A stretch of DNA of 64,000 bases from an uncultured Dorea sp. (GCA_910580235.1 CAJTVU010000007.1:1-64000); one strand, 5' to 3'. Positions 1 through 9,291 are shown, numbered from the stretch's first letter. Numbers and translations are program-made. Notes: generated by a model from the letters alone, not told the origin.

Positions 1-2
1 TC

Positions 3-100
3 TGGCGAGGGCATGTGGGAATCGAACCCACCCGGGACGCTCTTAACGCCCCACACTGGTTTTGAAGACCAGGAGGCACACCAGTTACCCAACTACCCCC
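3..100 (-). tRNA. selC: tRNA-Sec (anticodon TCA)
   Basis: Selenocysteine tRNA. Read on the minus strand it is about 98 nt, longer than any ordinary tRNA except Leu/Ser types. The anticodon stem CTGG/CCAG encloses a loop with anticodon TCA. It has a long variable arm, a standard GGTTCGATTCC T-loop region and an encoded CCA at the 3' end. It decodes UGA with SelB, and the selA, selB and selD genes lie in the same window. The final acceptor pair is not perfect in my hand fold, so the 5' boundary could be off by one base. Confidence 0.95.
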
Positions 101-188
101 ATATAATCATTTTTCATGCTTTACCACCATAGCATAATTCCGGACTTATTTCAACAGTTTTCCGTATTTTTATAATAGCAAAAAGGCG

Positions 189-217
189 TTGACTTTTCAA
201 GGGTTTTCGTCCATAAT
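189..217 (+). promoter_or_regulatory. sigma-A promoter upstream of the proline racemase gene
   Basis: TTGACT at 189-194, a 17-bp spacer and CATAAT at 212-217. It faces the racemase gene, whose start is about 140 bp downstream, leaving a long leader. Confidence 0.6.
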
Positions 218-243
218 AATTGTATGGAGACTGAACGGTATAC

Positions 244-257
244 TAGAACGCGTTCTA
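244..257. promoter_or_regulatory. 14-bp perfect palindrome, candidate TetR operator
   Basis: TAGAACGCGTTCTA is a perfect 14-bp palindrome about 20 bp downstream of the predicted transcription start of the racemase gene. A TetR-family gene follows that gene, so this is the natural operator candidate. A second dyad, TCTATAGA, occurs twice (313-320 and 326-333) nearer the start codon. Confidence 0.5.
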
Positions 258-362
258 CACTTCGGAAAAGGCGCGTGAAAACAGGAAGCTTTCCGCGTGT
301 TTTTATAATTCATCTATAGACAGGATCTATAGATACAACAATAATCCAGGAGGTACAATGCC

Positions 363-1397
363 ATGAAATTGGAAGCAAAAGTGATGTACGATCGTTTTGA
401 GACCGCTCTTCAGGTTGTGGATGCCCACACAGTGGGCGAGTTCTGCCGTATGGTCATCGGCGGGTTCCCAGAGCCGCAGGGCAACACAATGATCGAGAAG
501 AAGAAATGGATGGAGGAGAACTACGACCAGGTCCGTACAGCTCTTATGTTCGAGCCCAGAGGACATCATGATATGTTCGGCGCATTCCTCTGCGAGCCGG
601 TGAACAAAGAAGCTCAGTTCGGCGTAATGTTCATGGACACAGGCGGATACCTTAACATGTGCGGACACTGTACGATCGGCGCTGTTACCGTAGCCATCGA
701 GGCAGGCCTCGTTGAGTCCCACGAAGGCGAGAACGAGGTAGTCCTCGAAGCTCCCGCAGGGCTTATCCGCACGACGGCCATCGTAAAAGACGGAAAAGTT
801 GAGAGCGTAACACTTACGAACGTTCCTGCATTCGTTTACAAAGAGAACCAGAAAGTCACTATTGACGGAAAAGAGATCGAGTTCACGATCTCCTTCGGCG
901 GAAGCTTCTTCGCCCTTGTTGACACGACAAAACTTGACATCGGCGAGATTAACCAGAAGACGGTTCCTGAGTACACAAAGCTCGGCATGAAGATGTTAGA
1001 TATCATTAATAAAGAGATTCCGGTACAGCACCCACTTCTCGATATTACATCTGTCGACCTTGTTGAGTTCTACGGCCCGACACCGAACCCGGACAAAGCT
1101 ACGATGAGGAACGTCGTTATCTTCGGAGACGCTATGGCCGACCGTTCACCGTGCGGGACAGGAACAAGCGCAAAGCTTGCTACGCTTCATCATTGGGGAG
1201 AGATCAAAGTCGGCGAGGAATTCATTTACGAAAGCTTCCTCGGCTCTCTGTTCAAAGGCGTAATTAAAGAGACGGCCAAAGTCGGCGACTTTGACGCAGT
1301 TATCCCTATGATTACGGGAAGCGCGTACCTGACAGGCGTCGCTACATACTTGATCGACCCGACCGACCCGTTGAAATATGGGTTCCAGGTAGGCTAA
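363..1397 (+). CDS. Proline racemase family protein
   Basis: Predicted cytoplasmic, cofactor-independent racemase/epimerase that interconverts L- and D-proline, or 4-hydroxyproline epimers, by a two-cysteine acid/base mechanism. The 344-aa length matches the family (about 335 aa). The catalytic pair is visible as Cys100 in MCGHCTIG and Cys264 in DRSPCGTGTS. The start is chosen from AGGAGGT eight bases upstream; an out-of-frame ATG CCA TGA overlaps it. In clostridia this enzyme feeds D-proline to the selenoprotein proline reductase, which fits the selenium genes nearby, but no prd reductase genes are in view. Substrate choice (proline or hydroxyproline) cannot be settled by eye. Confidence 0.88.
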   Translation: MKLEAKVMYDRFETALQVVDAHTVGEFCRMVIGGFPEPQGNTMIEKKKWMEENYDQVRTALMFEPRGHHDMFGAFLCEPVNKEAQFGVMFMDTGGYLNMCGHCTIGAVTVAIEAGLVESHEGENEVVLEAPAGLIRTTAIVKDGKVESVTLTNVPAFVYKENQKVTIDGKEIEFTISFGGSFFALVDTTKLDIGEINQKTVPEYTKLGMKMLDIINKEIPVQHPLLDITSVDLVEFYGPTPNPDKATMRNVVIFGDAMADRSPCGTGTSAKLATLHHWGEIKVGEEFIYESFLGSLFKGVIKETAKVGDFDAVIPMITGSAYLTGVATYLIDPTDPLKYGFQVG

Positions 1398-1423
1398 TCA
1401 GTTTCATCTTTACAGATTATGAT

Positions 1424-1457
1424 AACAGAAGCGGATTGTCCTCAATCCGCTTCTGTT
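1424..1457 (+). terminator. Hairpin after the racemase gene
   Basis: A 15-bp perfect stem (1424-1438 with 1443-1457) and a TCCT loop lie 27 bp after the racemase stop. The U-tract is short, so it may be a weak terminator or a processing structure before the TetR gene. Confidence 0.6.
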
Positions 1458-1494
1458 TATATCAGACATGTTATCGCGAAAGGATGTGAGGCCC

Positions 1495-2082
1495 ATGCCG
1501 CGCAAACGCCAATCTACCAAGACCCGTATTGTGAAAGCCGCGTGGAGTCTTTTTTACAAAAATGGTTACAGTAAGACGACGATTGAAGACATCATCGCAG
1601 CGTCCAAAACATCAAAGGGAAGCTTCTACCACTATTTTAAAGGAAAAGAGTCTCTCCTCAACACTCTGTCCTATCTCTTTGACGAGAAATACGAAGAGCT
1701 TACGACAGTCATAGACCCCGATCTGTCTGCTTATGACAAATTGTTGTTCTTAAACCACGAGCTGTTCTATATGATCGAGACAAGCGTGGATATCAGCCTT
1801 CTGGCATATCTCTATTCTTCACAGCTCATCACCAAAGACAAAAAGTCTCTGGCAGATAAGAAGCGGTTCTATTTCAAATGGACGACGGAGATCATAAAGG
1901 AAGGGCTTGACAGAGGAGAATTTAAAGATACCTCCACCCCGGAGGAGCTGATGGGCATCTACGCCATGTATGAGCGCGCCCTCCTGTACGACTGGGCGCT
2001 GTTTAAGGGGAAGTTCTCCCTCACTGCGTACAGCGACCGATTACTGCCACATGTACTTGATACTTTTGTCAAAGGAGTTTAA
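1495..2082 (+). CDS. TetR/AcrR family transcriptional regulator
   Basis: One-component repressor of 195 aa. The N-terminal TetR helix-turn-helix includes TTIEDIIAASKTSKGSFYHYF and the typical FYxNGYxxTT lead-in; the variable ligand-binding helices follow. The start MPRKRQ is preferred because AAAGGA lies ten bases upstream, while the earlier ATG at 1468 has no ribosome site. It directly follows the racemase gene in the same direction, so it most likely controls that gene through the palindrome at 244-257. The ligand is unknown. Confidence 0.88.
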   Translation: MPRKRQSTKTRIVKAAWSLFYKNGYSKTTIEDIIAASKTSKGSFYHYFKGKESLLNTLSYLFDEKYEELTTVIDPDLSAYDKLLFLNHELFYMIETSVDISLLAYLYSSQLITKDKKSLADKKRFYFKWTTEIIKEGLDRGEFKDTSTPEELMGIYAMYERALLYDWALFKGKFSLTAYSDRLLPHVLDTFVKGV

Positions 2083-2104
2083 TTTTTATGGATAGCAAAC
2101 CTAA

Positions 2105-2142
2105 AAAGACAGGTATCGTCCACCGCAGACGTACCTGTCTTT
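2105..2142. terminator. Bidirectional terminator between TetR and selenium genes
   Basis: AAAGACAGGTA (2105-2115) pairs with TACCTGTCTTT (2132-2142), with further inner pairing. It separates the convergent TetR gene (+) and DUF3343 gene (-). Confidence 0.75.
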
Positions 2143-2158
2143 CTCATTCTTCTAAAAT

Positions 2159-2395
2159 TTAAACCATACACTCATGCATTGCTTCCTCTTCGATCCCGAC
2201 CTTCTTCATCATTGCCGCGATCTCCTCCCTGACAGAGAGATCCGCACACCAGGAAAGCCCGCAGCCTGCGGATATGGCCCTCGGGACCGGTATGATCCTC
2301 CCTGGCACGTCATACTGTTTACATGCCTTTTCCATCGCCATCGCATCTGCCGTCGTATGAAAAGTTACCACAAGCTTCAGTTCCTTTTTTCTCAT
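2159..2395 (-). CDS. DUF3343 family putative Se/S carrier protein
   Basis: Small 78-aa protein of the DUF3343 family, which is annotated as a putative selenium/sulfur carrier. A ferredoxin-like start (KLVVTFHTTADAMAMEK) is followed by the AGCGLSWCA cysteine motif. It is the last gene of the minus-strand selenium block and starts 2 bp after the TusA-like gene. Its job is inferred: holding or passing reactive selenium between the desulfurase-like enzyme and SelD. Confidence 0.8.
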   Translation of the reverse strand: MRKKELKLVVTFHTTADAMAMEKACKQYDVPGRIIPVPRAISAGCGLSWCADLSVREEIAAMMKKVGIEEEAMHECMV

Positions 2396-2397
2396 AA

Positions 2398-2601
2398 TTA
2401 TCCTATCACCACTTCAAAGTATCCGTCCTTCTCTGTCGATACTGGATCTTTGCCATGATCCCTGGCATATTTCTCCACATTCGTCCTCTGGTGCGCCTCG
2501 GTCACCAGTATCTTTACCGGCTCGGACGCGCCCTTTAAAGCCTGCGCCGTCATCATCAGCGGTTCCGGACAAGAAAGACCTCTTGCATCTACTTCCTTCA
2601 T
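2398..2601 (-). CDS. TusA/SirA-like sulfur (selenium) carrier protein
   Basis: A 67-aa TusA-family protein with the signature MKEVDARGLSCPEPLMM; the single Cys carries the persulfide or perselenide. The start at 2601 is chosen over an upstream in-frame ATG because GAAGG lies just before it and the family begins at this Met. It sits between the YedE transporter and the DUF3343 protein, a context typical of selenium-linked TusA copies rather than the tRNA-thiolation TusA. Confidence 0.85.
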   Translation of the reverse strand: MKEVDARGLSCPEPLMMTAQALKGASEPVKILVTEAHQRTNVEKYARDHGKDPVSTEKDGYFEVVIG

Positions 2602-2652
2602 ATTCTTTACCTTCTTTCCTAGAATACTATGTAATCTTTTATATTTCAACTA

Positions 2653-3747
2653 TTATTTTGCTTCTTCTCTTTTGTGCGTAAACGCGATAACGAAGCAGGC
2701 TGCGATACAAATGACACAGGCGATCCTGCCAGCCGGAGACACTCCTCCTGCCACGATCTCTTTCGTCTCAGCATTTACTGCCGTCGCGCTTGCGGCAAGT
2801 CCGAAGTTGTGGCACAGCCCTGCGCCTACGAACATACCGATCACCGTCACTGCCGCGTCGGAAGAGCCTTGTCCCGCAAGGATCAGCTGGCGGAGCGGAC
2901 ATCCTCCTGCGAGCACTGCTGCGAACCCTACTGCATACATGCCAAGAATGTTCCACAGATGCTGAGAATGGGCAATGATCCCCGGTGTATCAAATGCAAG
3001 CACAAAGCGCCCTGTCGCAACGTTAAAGACAAGCATTACTACAAATATAGCCGCGATTACGGTGAACAGATCGAAATTCTTCATCAAGATAATATCGCGC
3101 ATGCTCCCTGCAAAGCACATTCTGGATTTCTGTGCAAATATACCGAACACAAGGCCTCCAATCAGAGAAGCGATAATGGGTGCGTGCATGCTTCCTGGCC
3201 CCGCCTCGCTCGCTTTCACGAAAGACGTAAATGACAGGATCATGATCCCTGCCATCAGAAGCGGGAGCACAGTTCCGCTCGCCTTTGTCGTCACGTGCGC
3301 TCTCCCAAGGCTGAACCCCTTTTTCAGCGCAAAGACTCCTGTCCCTACGCCAAGGGTAAAGCCGACAAACGCGACCCATGCGTTTAGATCCCCTGCTGAC
3401 ATACGGATGATCATACGAAGCGGGCAGCCTAAAAATACAAGAGAGCCAATCATGATGATCATGCCAAGCACGAAACGTGTCGCCGTCGATGAGCCCGCAG
3501 TCGCGCGATACTCTTTCGTCGCTACAGAGATGACGAACGCCCCAATTACAAGACCGATGATCTCCGGCCTTACGTACTGGACGACCTCTGCCTGATGCAT
3601 TCCAAGCGCTCCCGCCGTGTCGCGGATAAAGCACGCGATACAGAACGCCATGTTAGCCGGATTCCCCAAAAATGCCAGACATGCCGCTACAAGCCCGCAT
3701 ATGGCGCCAGCCAATGCCAGTTTCTTCTTTGAATCTGATAAATTCAT
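2653..3747 (-). CDS. yedE: YedE family selenium-related membrane transporter
   Basis: Integral membrane protein of 364 aa with about nine to ten hydrophobic segments and the two repeated sulfur-transport (YeeE/YedE) halves. Conserved cysteines occur in FCIACFIRD, LGCPLRM, RMCFAGSMRD and GGCPLRQL. In genomes with the Sec trait this subgroup occurs with yedF and selD and is proposed to import a selenium species. It is followed by the TusA-like carrier gene at 2601 and preceded by the desulfurase gene, so import, carrier and lyase form one block. Transport of selenium is inferred. Confidence 0.88.
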   Translation of the reverse strand: MNLSDSKKKLALAGAICGLVAACLAFLGNPANMAFCIACFIRDTAGALGMHQAEVVQYVRPEIIGLVIGAFVISVATKEYRATAGSSTATRFVLGMIIMIGSLVFLGCPLRMIIRMSAGDLNAWVAFVGFTLGVGTGVFALKKGFSLGRAHVTTKASGTVLPLLMAGIMILSFTSFVKASEAGPGSMHAPIIASLIGGLVFGIFAQKSRMCFAGSMRDIILMKNFDLFTVIAAIFVVMLVFNVATGRFVLAFDTPGIIAHSQHLWNILGMYAVGFAAVLAGGCPLRQLILAGQGSSDAAVTVIGMFVGAGLCHNFGLAASATAVNAETKEIVAGGVSPAGRIACVICIAACFVIAFTHKREEAK

Positions 3748-3785
3748 CTTACTTCCTCCTTCATTCCTCTCATTCCGGCAGAATC

Positions 3786-4928
3786 TTATCCCTCGTCCTC
3801 TGCCAGCCCCCGGACGGCCTCTATGGCAGCGTCCACTTCTTCTTCAGTGTTATAATGTGAGAAGCTGAATCTCACAGCCCCTTGCTCCACCGTCCCGAGC
3901 GCTTCGTGCATAAGCGGTGCACAGTGCCCCCCTGGCCTGGTAGAAATGCTATATTCTGTAAGAAGCGCGTCGCTCACTTCTGAAGAATCATAATCACCAA
4001 TATTAAGCGCTACAATGGCGCATCGATCCCATGTATTGAAGTCTCCATATATCCTCACGCCCGGTATATCCTTCACGCCCTCATAAAAGCGGCGCATATG
4101 AGCCTGTTCTCTGGCCCGGATCGTATCGATCCCTTCCCTCTCCAAATATTCAAGCGCCGCCCTAAGCCCCGCTATCCCATGGCCGTTCAATGTCCCTGCT
4201 TCAAGAGCCGTGGGCATCTGCACAGGATGTTCCCTGCTGTAAGTCATAATACCGCTCCCGCCACATTTCAGCGGGCGCACGGCAAGCCCCTCTCTCACAT
4301 AAATGCCGCCTGTCCCCTGGGGCCCGAGAAGCCCTTTGTGCCCTGTAAAGCACAGTACGTCAATATGCATCTTCTGCACATCAATGGGGAACACTCCCGC
4401 CGTCTGGGACGCGTCCACTACGAACAGCGCCCCGTGCTTATGCGCTATCTCCCCGATTTTTTCTACGTCCACATAGTTCCCTGTCAGATTAGAGCCGTTC
4501 GTGCAGACGATTGCCTTCGTCTCAGGCGTAATGGCATCTTCCATCTCCTTTAAATCAAAAGTGCCTGTCTCATTACTCTTCACGATCGTAAGCTTCACGC
4601 CCCGCTTTTCCATCTCATACAGGGGGCGCAGAACAGAGTTATGCTCCAGCATAGTGGTGATCACATGATCCCCTGGCTCTAAAAGCCCTTTAATCGCTAT
4701 ATTCAAGCTCTCTGTAGAATTATTCGTAAATGCGATCTGCCTTGGATCCTCCGCGCCGAAAAGCCTGCACAGCCTCTCTCTTGCGTCATAGATAATCCTT
4801 GACGCGCTAAGAGACGCCTCATTCGCCCCTCGCCCTGCATTTCCCATGGAGCTCATGGCCAAGACTACCGCGTCGATCACTTCCTGCGGCTTATGCATAG
4901 TCGTAGCCGCATTATCCATATATATCAT
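3786..4928 (-). CDS. Class V aminotransferase / cysteine desulfurase-like protein (selenium-associated)
   Basis: PLP-dependent NifS/SufS-like enzyme of 380 aa. MDNAATTMHKP starts the fold, EHNSVLRP contacts PLP, the Schiff-base lysine is in CFTGHKGLLGP and the active-site cysteine is in RPGGHCAPLMH. It belongs to the cysteine-desulfurase subfamily that travels with selD genes and may release sulfur or selenium from Cys/Sec. A separate promoter (4966-4995) suggests it starts a second selenium operon with yedE, the TusA-like gene and the DUF3343 gene. Confidence 0.85.
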   Translation of the reverse strand: MIYMDNAATTMHKPQEVIDAVVLAMSSMGNAGRGANEASLSASRIIYDARERLCRLFGAEDPRQIAFTNNSTESLNIAIKGLLEPGDHVITTMLEHNSVLRPLYEMEKRGVKLTIVKSNETGTFDLKEMEDAITPETKAIVCTNGSNLTGNYVDVEKIGEIAHKHGALFVVDASQTAGVFPIDVQKMHIDVLCFTGHKGLLGPQGTGGIYVREGLAVRPLKCGGSGIMTYSREHPVQMPTALEAGTLNGHGIAGLRAALEYLEREGIDTIRAREQAHMRRFYEGVKDIPGVRIYGDFNTWDRCAIVALNIGDYDSSEVSDALLTEYSISTRPGGHCAPLMHEALGTVEQGAVRFSFSHYNTEEEVDAAIEAVRGLAEDEG

Positions 4929-4965
4929 ACGTTTCTCCCTCTCCAGATGCTATCCTTCATTATCT

Positions 4966-4995
4966 AGTATAGACTTCTGCTTTTTATCCGTCTAA
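4966..4995 (-). promoter_or_regulatory. Promoter of the desulfurase-yedE operon
   Basis: On the minus strand: TTAGAC (4990-4995), an 18-bp spacer, TATACT (4966-4971), about 40 bp upstream of the start codon. Confidence 0.45.
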
Positions 4996-5009
4996 TTGAA
5001 TTATGTGAT

Positions 5010-5054
5010 AAAAGCAGAGCAGCCATAGGCATTCCCTATAAGCGCCCTGCTTTT
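5010..5054 (-). terminator. Terminator after the LysR gene
   Basis: AAAAGCAG (5010-5017) pairs with CTGCTTTT (5047-5054) around an inner ATAGG/CCTAT stem, about 30 bp after the LysR stop on the minus strand; the minus-strand product ends in TTTTATC. Confidence 0.65.
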
Positions 5055-5081
5055 TAGCATTAAAAAATCTACTTGCAGATC

Positions 5082-5984
5082 TTATACGTCGTAAACCTTT
5101 TTTACAACCTTAATAAATCTTTCCGCCGAACGAGACAGCTGATAATTCTTGTTATATACAAGATTGATATCTCTTCCCCCGTCCGCTCCCGGGATTGGGA
5201 ACGTCAAAAGATGCCCGTCTGCCGCCTCATCCTCTGCCGCAAGTTTTGAGAGGATCGTAATCCCCATCCCCTCTCTCACCGCTTTCTTAATCGTCTCCTG
5301 ATTATCTATGCTGGCGATCACGTCAAGCTCAGCCAGCTCGACCCCAGCCACGCGGAGCTGTTTCTCCGCCTCCTTGCGAGTACCGGACCCTTCTTCTCTT
5401 AAGATCAGATGCTCCTGGCGCATCCAGCTGATATCGCCTTCTATATCCCGCAGCCTCTGATACCTTGGAGTGTTAGGAGTGATGATCGCCAGCTCGTCTT
5501 TGTAGAACGGGATATATCTGCAATGCTTCTTCTCCAGGACAGTTCCTGTAAATCCAATGTCCGCCATATTATCTACGATCTGCATGACGACCCGGCTGCT
5601 GTCCGCCTCCGTAATCTTAATCTGCTCTTCTGGATATCTCTCGCTGAACTTAAGAAGCACTCTTGGCAGAAGGTACTGAGCCGGTATGGTGGATGCGGCG
5701 ATCGTGATACACTGACGCGCATCCGGCCCTTTCGCTCCAAAACGCTCTTCTATTTTCTTCTCGATATCTATAATCTGCTTCGCATGCCGGTACAGATCCT
5801 TCCCATCTTCCGACAGGCTTACTTCTTTCGTATTTCTGATGAACAGCCGCGCGTTCAGCTCCTTCTCCAATGCGGATATATGCGCGCTGATAGTAGGCTG
5901 CGTCAGGTACAGCTCTTTTGCCGCCTTGGAAAAGCTCCCGCCCTCGGCCACCTGTACAAACGCTTCCAATTGTTTCAGATTCAT
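5082..5984 (-). CDS. LysR family regulator associated with selenium metabolism
   Basis: 300-aa LysR-type activator: winged helix-turn-helix at residues 1-60 (FSKAAKELYLTQPTISAHIS) and a two-lobed effector domain. Its ATG overlaps the selB stop by one base (TAATG), so it is translationally coupled to selB. The position matches a named LysR subfamily found in Sec loci. Inference: it senses a selenium or sulfur metabolite and controls the selenium operons; its binding site is not identified. Confidence 0.85.
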   Translation of the reverse strand: MNLKQLEAFVQVAEGGSFSKAAKELYLTQPTISAHISALEKELNARLFIRNTKEVSLSEDGKDLYRHAKQIIDIEKKIEERFGAKGPDARQCITIAASTIPAQYLLPRVLLKFSERYPEEQIKITEADSSRVVMQIVDNMADIGFTGTVLEKKHCRYIPFYKDELAIITPNTPRYQRLRDIEGDISWMRQEHLILREEGSGTRKEAEKQLRVAGVELAELDVIASIDNQETIKKAVREGMGITILSKLAAEDEAADGHLLTFPIPGADGGRDINLVYNKNYQLSRSAERFIKVVKKVYDV

Positions 5985-7897
5985 TAGTATGCTATCCTCT
6001 CGCTCTCTGCTCCTGTTTTTTTAGTTACTTTGATACTGTCCATATATTCCAGCATCGGTTTTGCGCTTTTACGGCTCGTCGCAAATAAGTCACGAACCTG
6101 TGCAATAGTGATTACCGGATCCTCTTTTAACCTCTCTCTGATAATGCGCTCCGCCTCCTTCATGTAAGATGTAAGCGTATACATATCGTCCGTCACCTTT
6201 ACAGCAAGCTTCTCTTCAAGGAGGATGTTCAGAATATCGTCTGTCACGTCCGCAGGGACTTTCCCAAAATCTATCTCTGAATATCTGACAAAATCATATT
6301 TGGCGTTTTCAAACGTGCTTAGCAATTTTCCAGACACTGTATCGTAAGTCTTGTCTTTCAAGACTTCATAATCCGTTGTGCATAAAAACTCGTCCACACG
6401 TTTAATCTGTCCCGCCTCCTCATAGCTTTCCACGACCTTATCAAATACATTGGGCTTCATCCCTTTGAAATAGGCCATCTGCACTTCCGCTTTTTTCATG
6501 CCATAGCGGTACGGGTGTTTCGCCTCATATTCTTTAAGCGCGCCCAGTATGTTTAAAAGAGCCGTCTTCTCACTGTCTATATGCCATACGAACACATCTT
6601 TCCTCATAGGAAATACGCGCGCCCGCCCGGCCTCTTCCAGCTCGCGCACGTCCTCTTCCGTCTCCTCCAGAGACATTGCCGTTATCCTGGCAAGCTCCGC
6701 CAGCGTGACCATAGTGCTGCCGCGCTCTTTTATGTGAAGCTCAACAATATCCGCTGAGGAGCCTGATTCCTTTCTCTTTAGCTCCTCGATAGCCTCCTCC
6801 TTGAACCGCCTCTTCACGCCCGGGTTCGGTTCTAAAATGACGCCTCCTCCTATGGTTTCCATAGGAGAGTAGAACCGCACAACGAATTTATCTCCCCGGC
6901 GCACCGCTATCTCTTCTTCCAGGCGCAGCTGTACATACCCGCTCTCGCCCGGCCCTATCTCCTCCTGATCAAGCAGTACGGCGCGACATAAGATCTCGCT
7001 TGTTCCTGTAAAGAAATGCAGCCTTGTGTGGTTTGTCAGTACTCTAAGAGACGTGTCCAGAACATTCAGGCGCACATCCAAAAGATCGGTATTCTTCATG
7101 CTATTAGGAGGCGCCAGCACACATCCTCTTTGTATCTCTCTCTTCTTCACATTTGATAAGTTGATCGCCACACGCTGTCCGGCATAGCATACATCCTTAT
7201 CTTCGCCATGTACTTGTATGCTCCGTATCTTGCATTCCTTCCCTATGGGGTACATCTCCAGTGTATCTTCCTTGCGGATCGTACCAGATACAAGCGTCCC
7301 GGTAATGATAGTCCCAAAGCCTGACAGGCTGAACGCACGGTCGATAGGAAGCCTGGGGATCGTCTGAGTGTCCTTTTCGGCGGCCTCATCGTCAGTCATC
7401 TTCTCAATGCAGCTTATAAGCTCATCAAGGCCCTGCCCTGTGGCAGCCGACACCTTCACTACAGGAGCCCCCTCAAGGAACGTTCCCTCGAGCTCCTCTT
7501 TCACTTCTTCCTCTACAAGCTCCATCCAGTCTTCCTCTACGATATCACATTTATTCAGCACGATAATGCTCTTCTCGATGCCGAGAAGATGTAAGATATC
7601 CATATGCTCCCGGGTCTGCGGCATGATCCCTTCGTCCGCCGCGATTACGAGCAGGACCAGATCCATGCCCACCACGCCGGCGACCATGTTGTTGATGAAT
7701 TTCTCATGGCCGGGGACATCTATGATCCCTGCACGGTCTCCTCTTGGAAGATCGAACCATGTAAATCCCAGATCAATGGTAATCCCTCTTCTCTGCTCTT
7801 CCTCCCAGCGATCCGTATTCCGCCCTGTGAGCGCCTTGATTAATGTGGTCTTGCCATGGTCAATATGTCCGGCAGTACCAATGATAATATTTTTCAT
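5984..7897 (-). CDS. selB: Selenocysteine-specific translation elongation factor SelB
   Basis: GTPase of 637 aa (E. coli SelB is 614) that brings Sec-tRNA(Sec) to UGA codons followed by a SECIS hairpin. GTP motifs are visible: AGHIDHGKTTL (P-loop), DVPGHEKF and NKCD. After the EF-Tu-like domains, the C-terminal part holds winged-helix repeats that bind SECIS RNA. The start overlaps the selA stop by 4 bp (ATGA) and the stop overlaps the LysR start, so the operon is tightly coupled. Confidence 0.97.
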   Translation of the reverse strand: MKNIIIGTAGHIDHGKTTLIKALTGRNTDRWEEEQRRGITIDLGFTWFDLPRGDRAGIIDVPGHEKFINNMVAGVVGMDLVLLVIAADEGIMPQTREHMDILHLLGIEKSIIVLNKCDIVEEDWMELVEEEVKEELEGTFLEGAPVVKVSAATGQGLDELISCIEKMTDDEAAEKDTQTIPRLPIDRAFSLSGFGTIITGTLVSGTIRKEDTLEMYPIGKECKIRSIQVHGEDKDVCYAGQRVAINLSNVKKREIQRGCVLAPPNSMKNTDLLDVRLNVLDTSLRVLTNHTRLHFFTGTSEILCRAVLLDQEEIGPGESGYVQLRLEEEIAVRRGDKFVVRFYSPMETIGGGVILEPNPGVKRRFKEEAIEELKRKESGSSADIVELHIKERGSTMVTLAELARITAMSLEETEEDVRELEEAGRARVFPMRKDVFVWHIDSEKTALLNILGALKEYEAKHPYRYGMKKAEVQMAYFKGMKPNVFDKVVESYEEAGQIKRVDEFLCTTDYEVLKDKTYDTVSGKLLSTFENAKYDFVRYSEIDFGKVPADVTDDILNILLEEKLAVKVTDDMYTLTSYMKEAERIIRERLKEDPVITIAQVRDLFATSRKSAKPMLEYMDSIKVTKKTGAESERIAY

Positions 7898-9291
7898 AGC
7901 CCCATCTCCTGAAACTGTTTTACGATCGTCCCGAACAAATGGCGCTCTACGGTGCGGACGTCAAGAAGGATCTTGTCATTTACCGTTCTTGGGATGATCG
8001 GAACGGGAAGACGGCGCATGCGCTCTTCCAATTCCGCTACGCTAATATTCTCCGGGCTTATCGTTACTGCCATGCTCGGGATCCTCTCAAGAGGGAGAGA
8101 GCCTCCCCCTATCTGAGACTCGCAAGGCTCCGTTCCGACTGCCGCTGCGATATTTGTACGCCTTAATGATCTTGCAAGGGCCCTTGCCTCTTTTTCTACC
8201 TCTGCATAGGGTTTGGTGATCATCCGAAGCACCGGCAGATTCTGAACAGCCTTTTCCTCAGACAGATATTCCTGAAGCACCAGCTCCAGCGTGGCCGCCG
8301 TAAACTTATCAATACGCAGCGCCCTTGTCAGCTGGTTCTTCTTCATCCTGTCAATATATTTCTTCTTGCCGATGATGATGCCCGCCTGAGGGCCGCCGAG
8401 AAGCTTGTCGCCGCTGAAGCACACTACGTCCGCGCCTCTTCGGATAGAGTCCTGCACCGTAGGCTCATAGGTAATCCCATATTTGCTCAGGTCAATGAGG
8501 ACTCCGCTCCCTAAATCCTCCACTACCGGGAGGCCGTATCTCTTCGCGAGCGGGACAAGCTCATCGATCCCCACCGTGTCTGTAAATCCTACAATACGGT
8601 AGTTGCTTGTATGCACCTTCAAGAGCGCTTTCGTCTCTTCTGTGATGGCGTTCTCATAGTCGTCATAGTGGGTCTTGTTCGTCGTCCCCACTTCCACCAG
8701 CACAGCGCCGCTCTGCTCCATCACATCAGGAATGCGGAACTTGCCTCCGATCTCCACAAGCTCTCCTCTTGATACGACCACTTCCCCTCCCTTTGCCAGA
8801 GAGCTTAAGATAAGCATTACAGCCGCGGCATTGTTATTTACTGCCATAGCCGCCTCTGCCCCTGTAATCTTGCACAACAATTTTTCAAAATGGGAGTATC
8901 GCTCTCCTCGCCTTCCTGCTTCCAGATTGTACTCCAGATTAGAATAGCCTGTAGCGATCTCTGCCACACGCTTTATATGCTCCCGTCCAATGGGGGCACG
9001 GCCGAGGTTCGTGTGCAGGATCGTTCCTGTAGCATTGATCACCGGACGCATATTCGGCGTATGCATCGCTTTAACCGCCCTCACAATATGAGGCACGAGA
9101 AGCTCTGTCTGTGCCACAGCCTCGCTTTCATCCTCGCACTGTCCGATAAATCCCCGCAGCCTGTCCGTTTCTGTATGGATGGATTCCATCACCGTATCTT
9201 TACTATATACATCTATCAGCTCTTGTACTCTCTCATCCCCCAGCAGTATATCTACTTTCGGTATACTGCGGTACAACATGTTCTTGTCCAT
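7894..9291 (-). CDS. selA: L-seryl-tRNA(Sec) selenium transferase SelA
   Basis: PLP enzyme of 465 aa, matching E. coli SelA (463 aa). It converts Ser-tRNA(Sec) to Sec-tRNA(Sec) using selenophosphate. An N-terminal helical tRNA-binding region (SIPKVDILLGDERVQ) is followed by the type I fold, including INATGTILHTNLGRAP and the PLP lysine in CFSGDKLLGGPQAG. It lies 31 bp downstream of selD. Confidence 0.97.
   Translation of the reverse strand: MDKNMLYRSIPKVDILLGDERVQELIDVYSKDTVMESIHTETDRLRGFIGQCEDESEAVAQTELLVPHIVRAVKAMHTPNMRPVINATGTILHTNLGRAPIGREHIKRVAEIATGYSNLEYNLEAGRRGERYSHFEKLLCKITGAEAAMAVNNNAAAVMLILSSLAKGGEVVVSRGELVEIGGKFRIPDVMEQSGAVLVEVGTTNKTHYDDYENAITEETKALLKVHTSNYRIVGFTDTVGIDELVPLAKRYGLPVVEDLGSGVLIDLSKYGITYEPTVQDSIRRGADVVCFSGDKLLGGPQAGIIIGKKKYIDRMKKNQLTRALRIDKFTAATLELVLQEYLSEEKAVQNLPVLRMITKPYAEVEKEARALARSLRRTNIAAAVGTEPCESQIGGGSLPLERIPSMAVTISPENISVAELEERMRRLPVPIIPRTVNDKILLDVRTVERHLFGTIVKQFQEMGL

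Noticed and set aside
2674..3634. Frames opposite yedE
   Set aside because: No ribosome site and Ala/Arg-rich composition typical of antisense frames.
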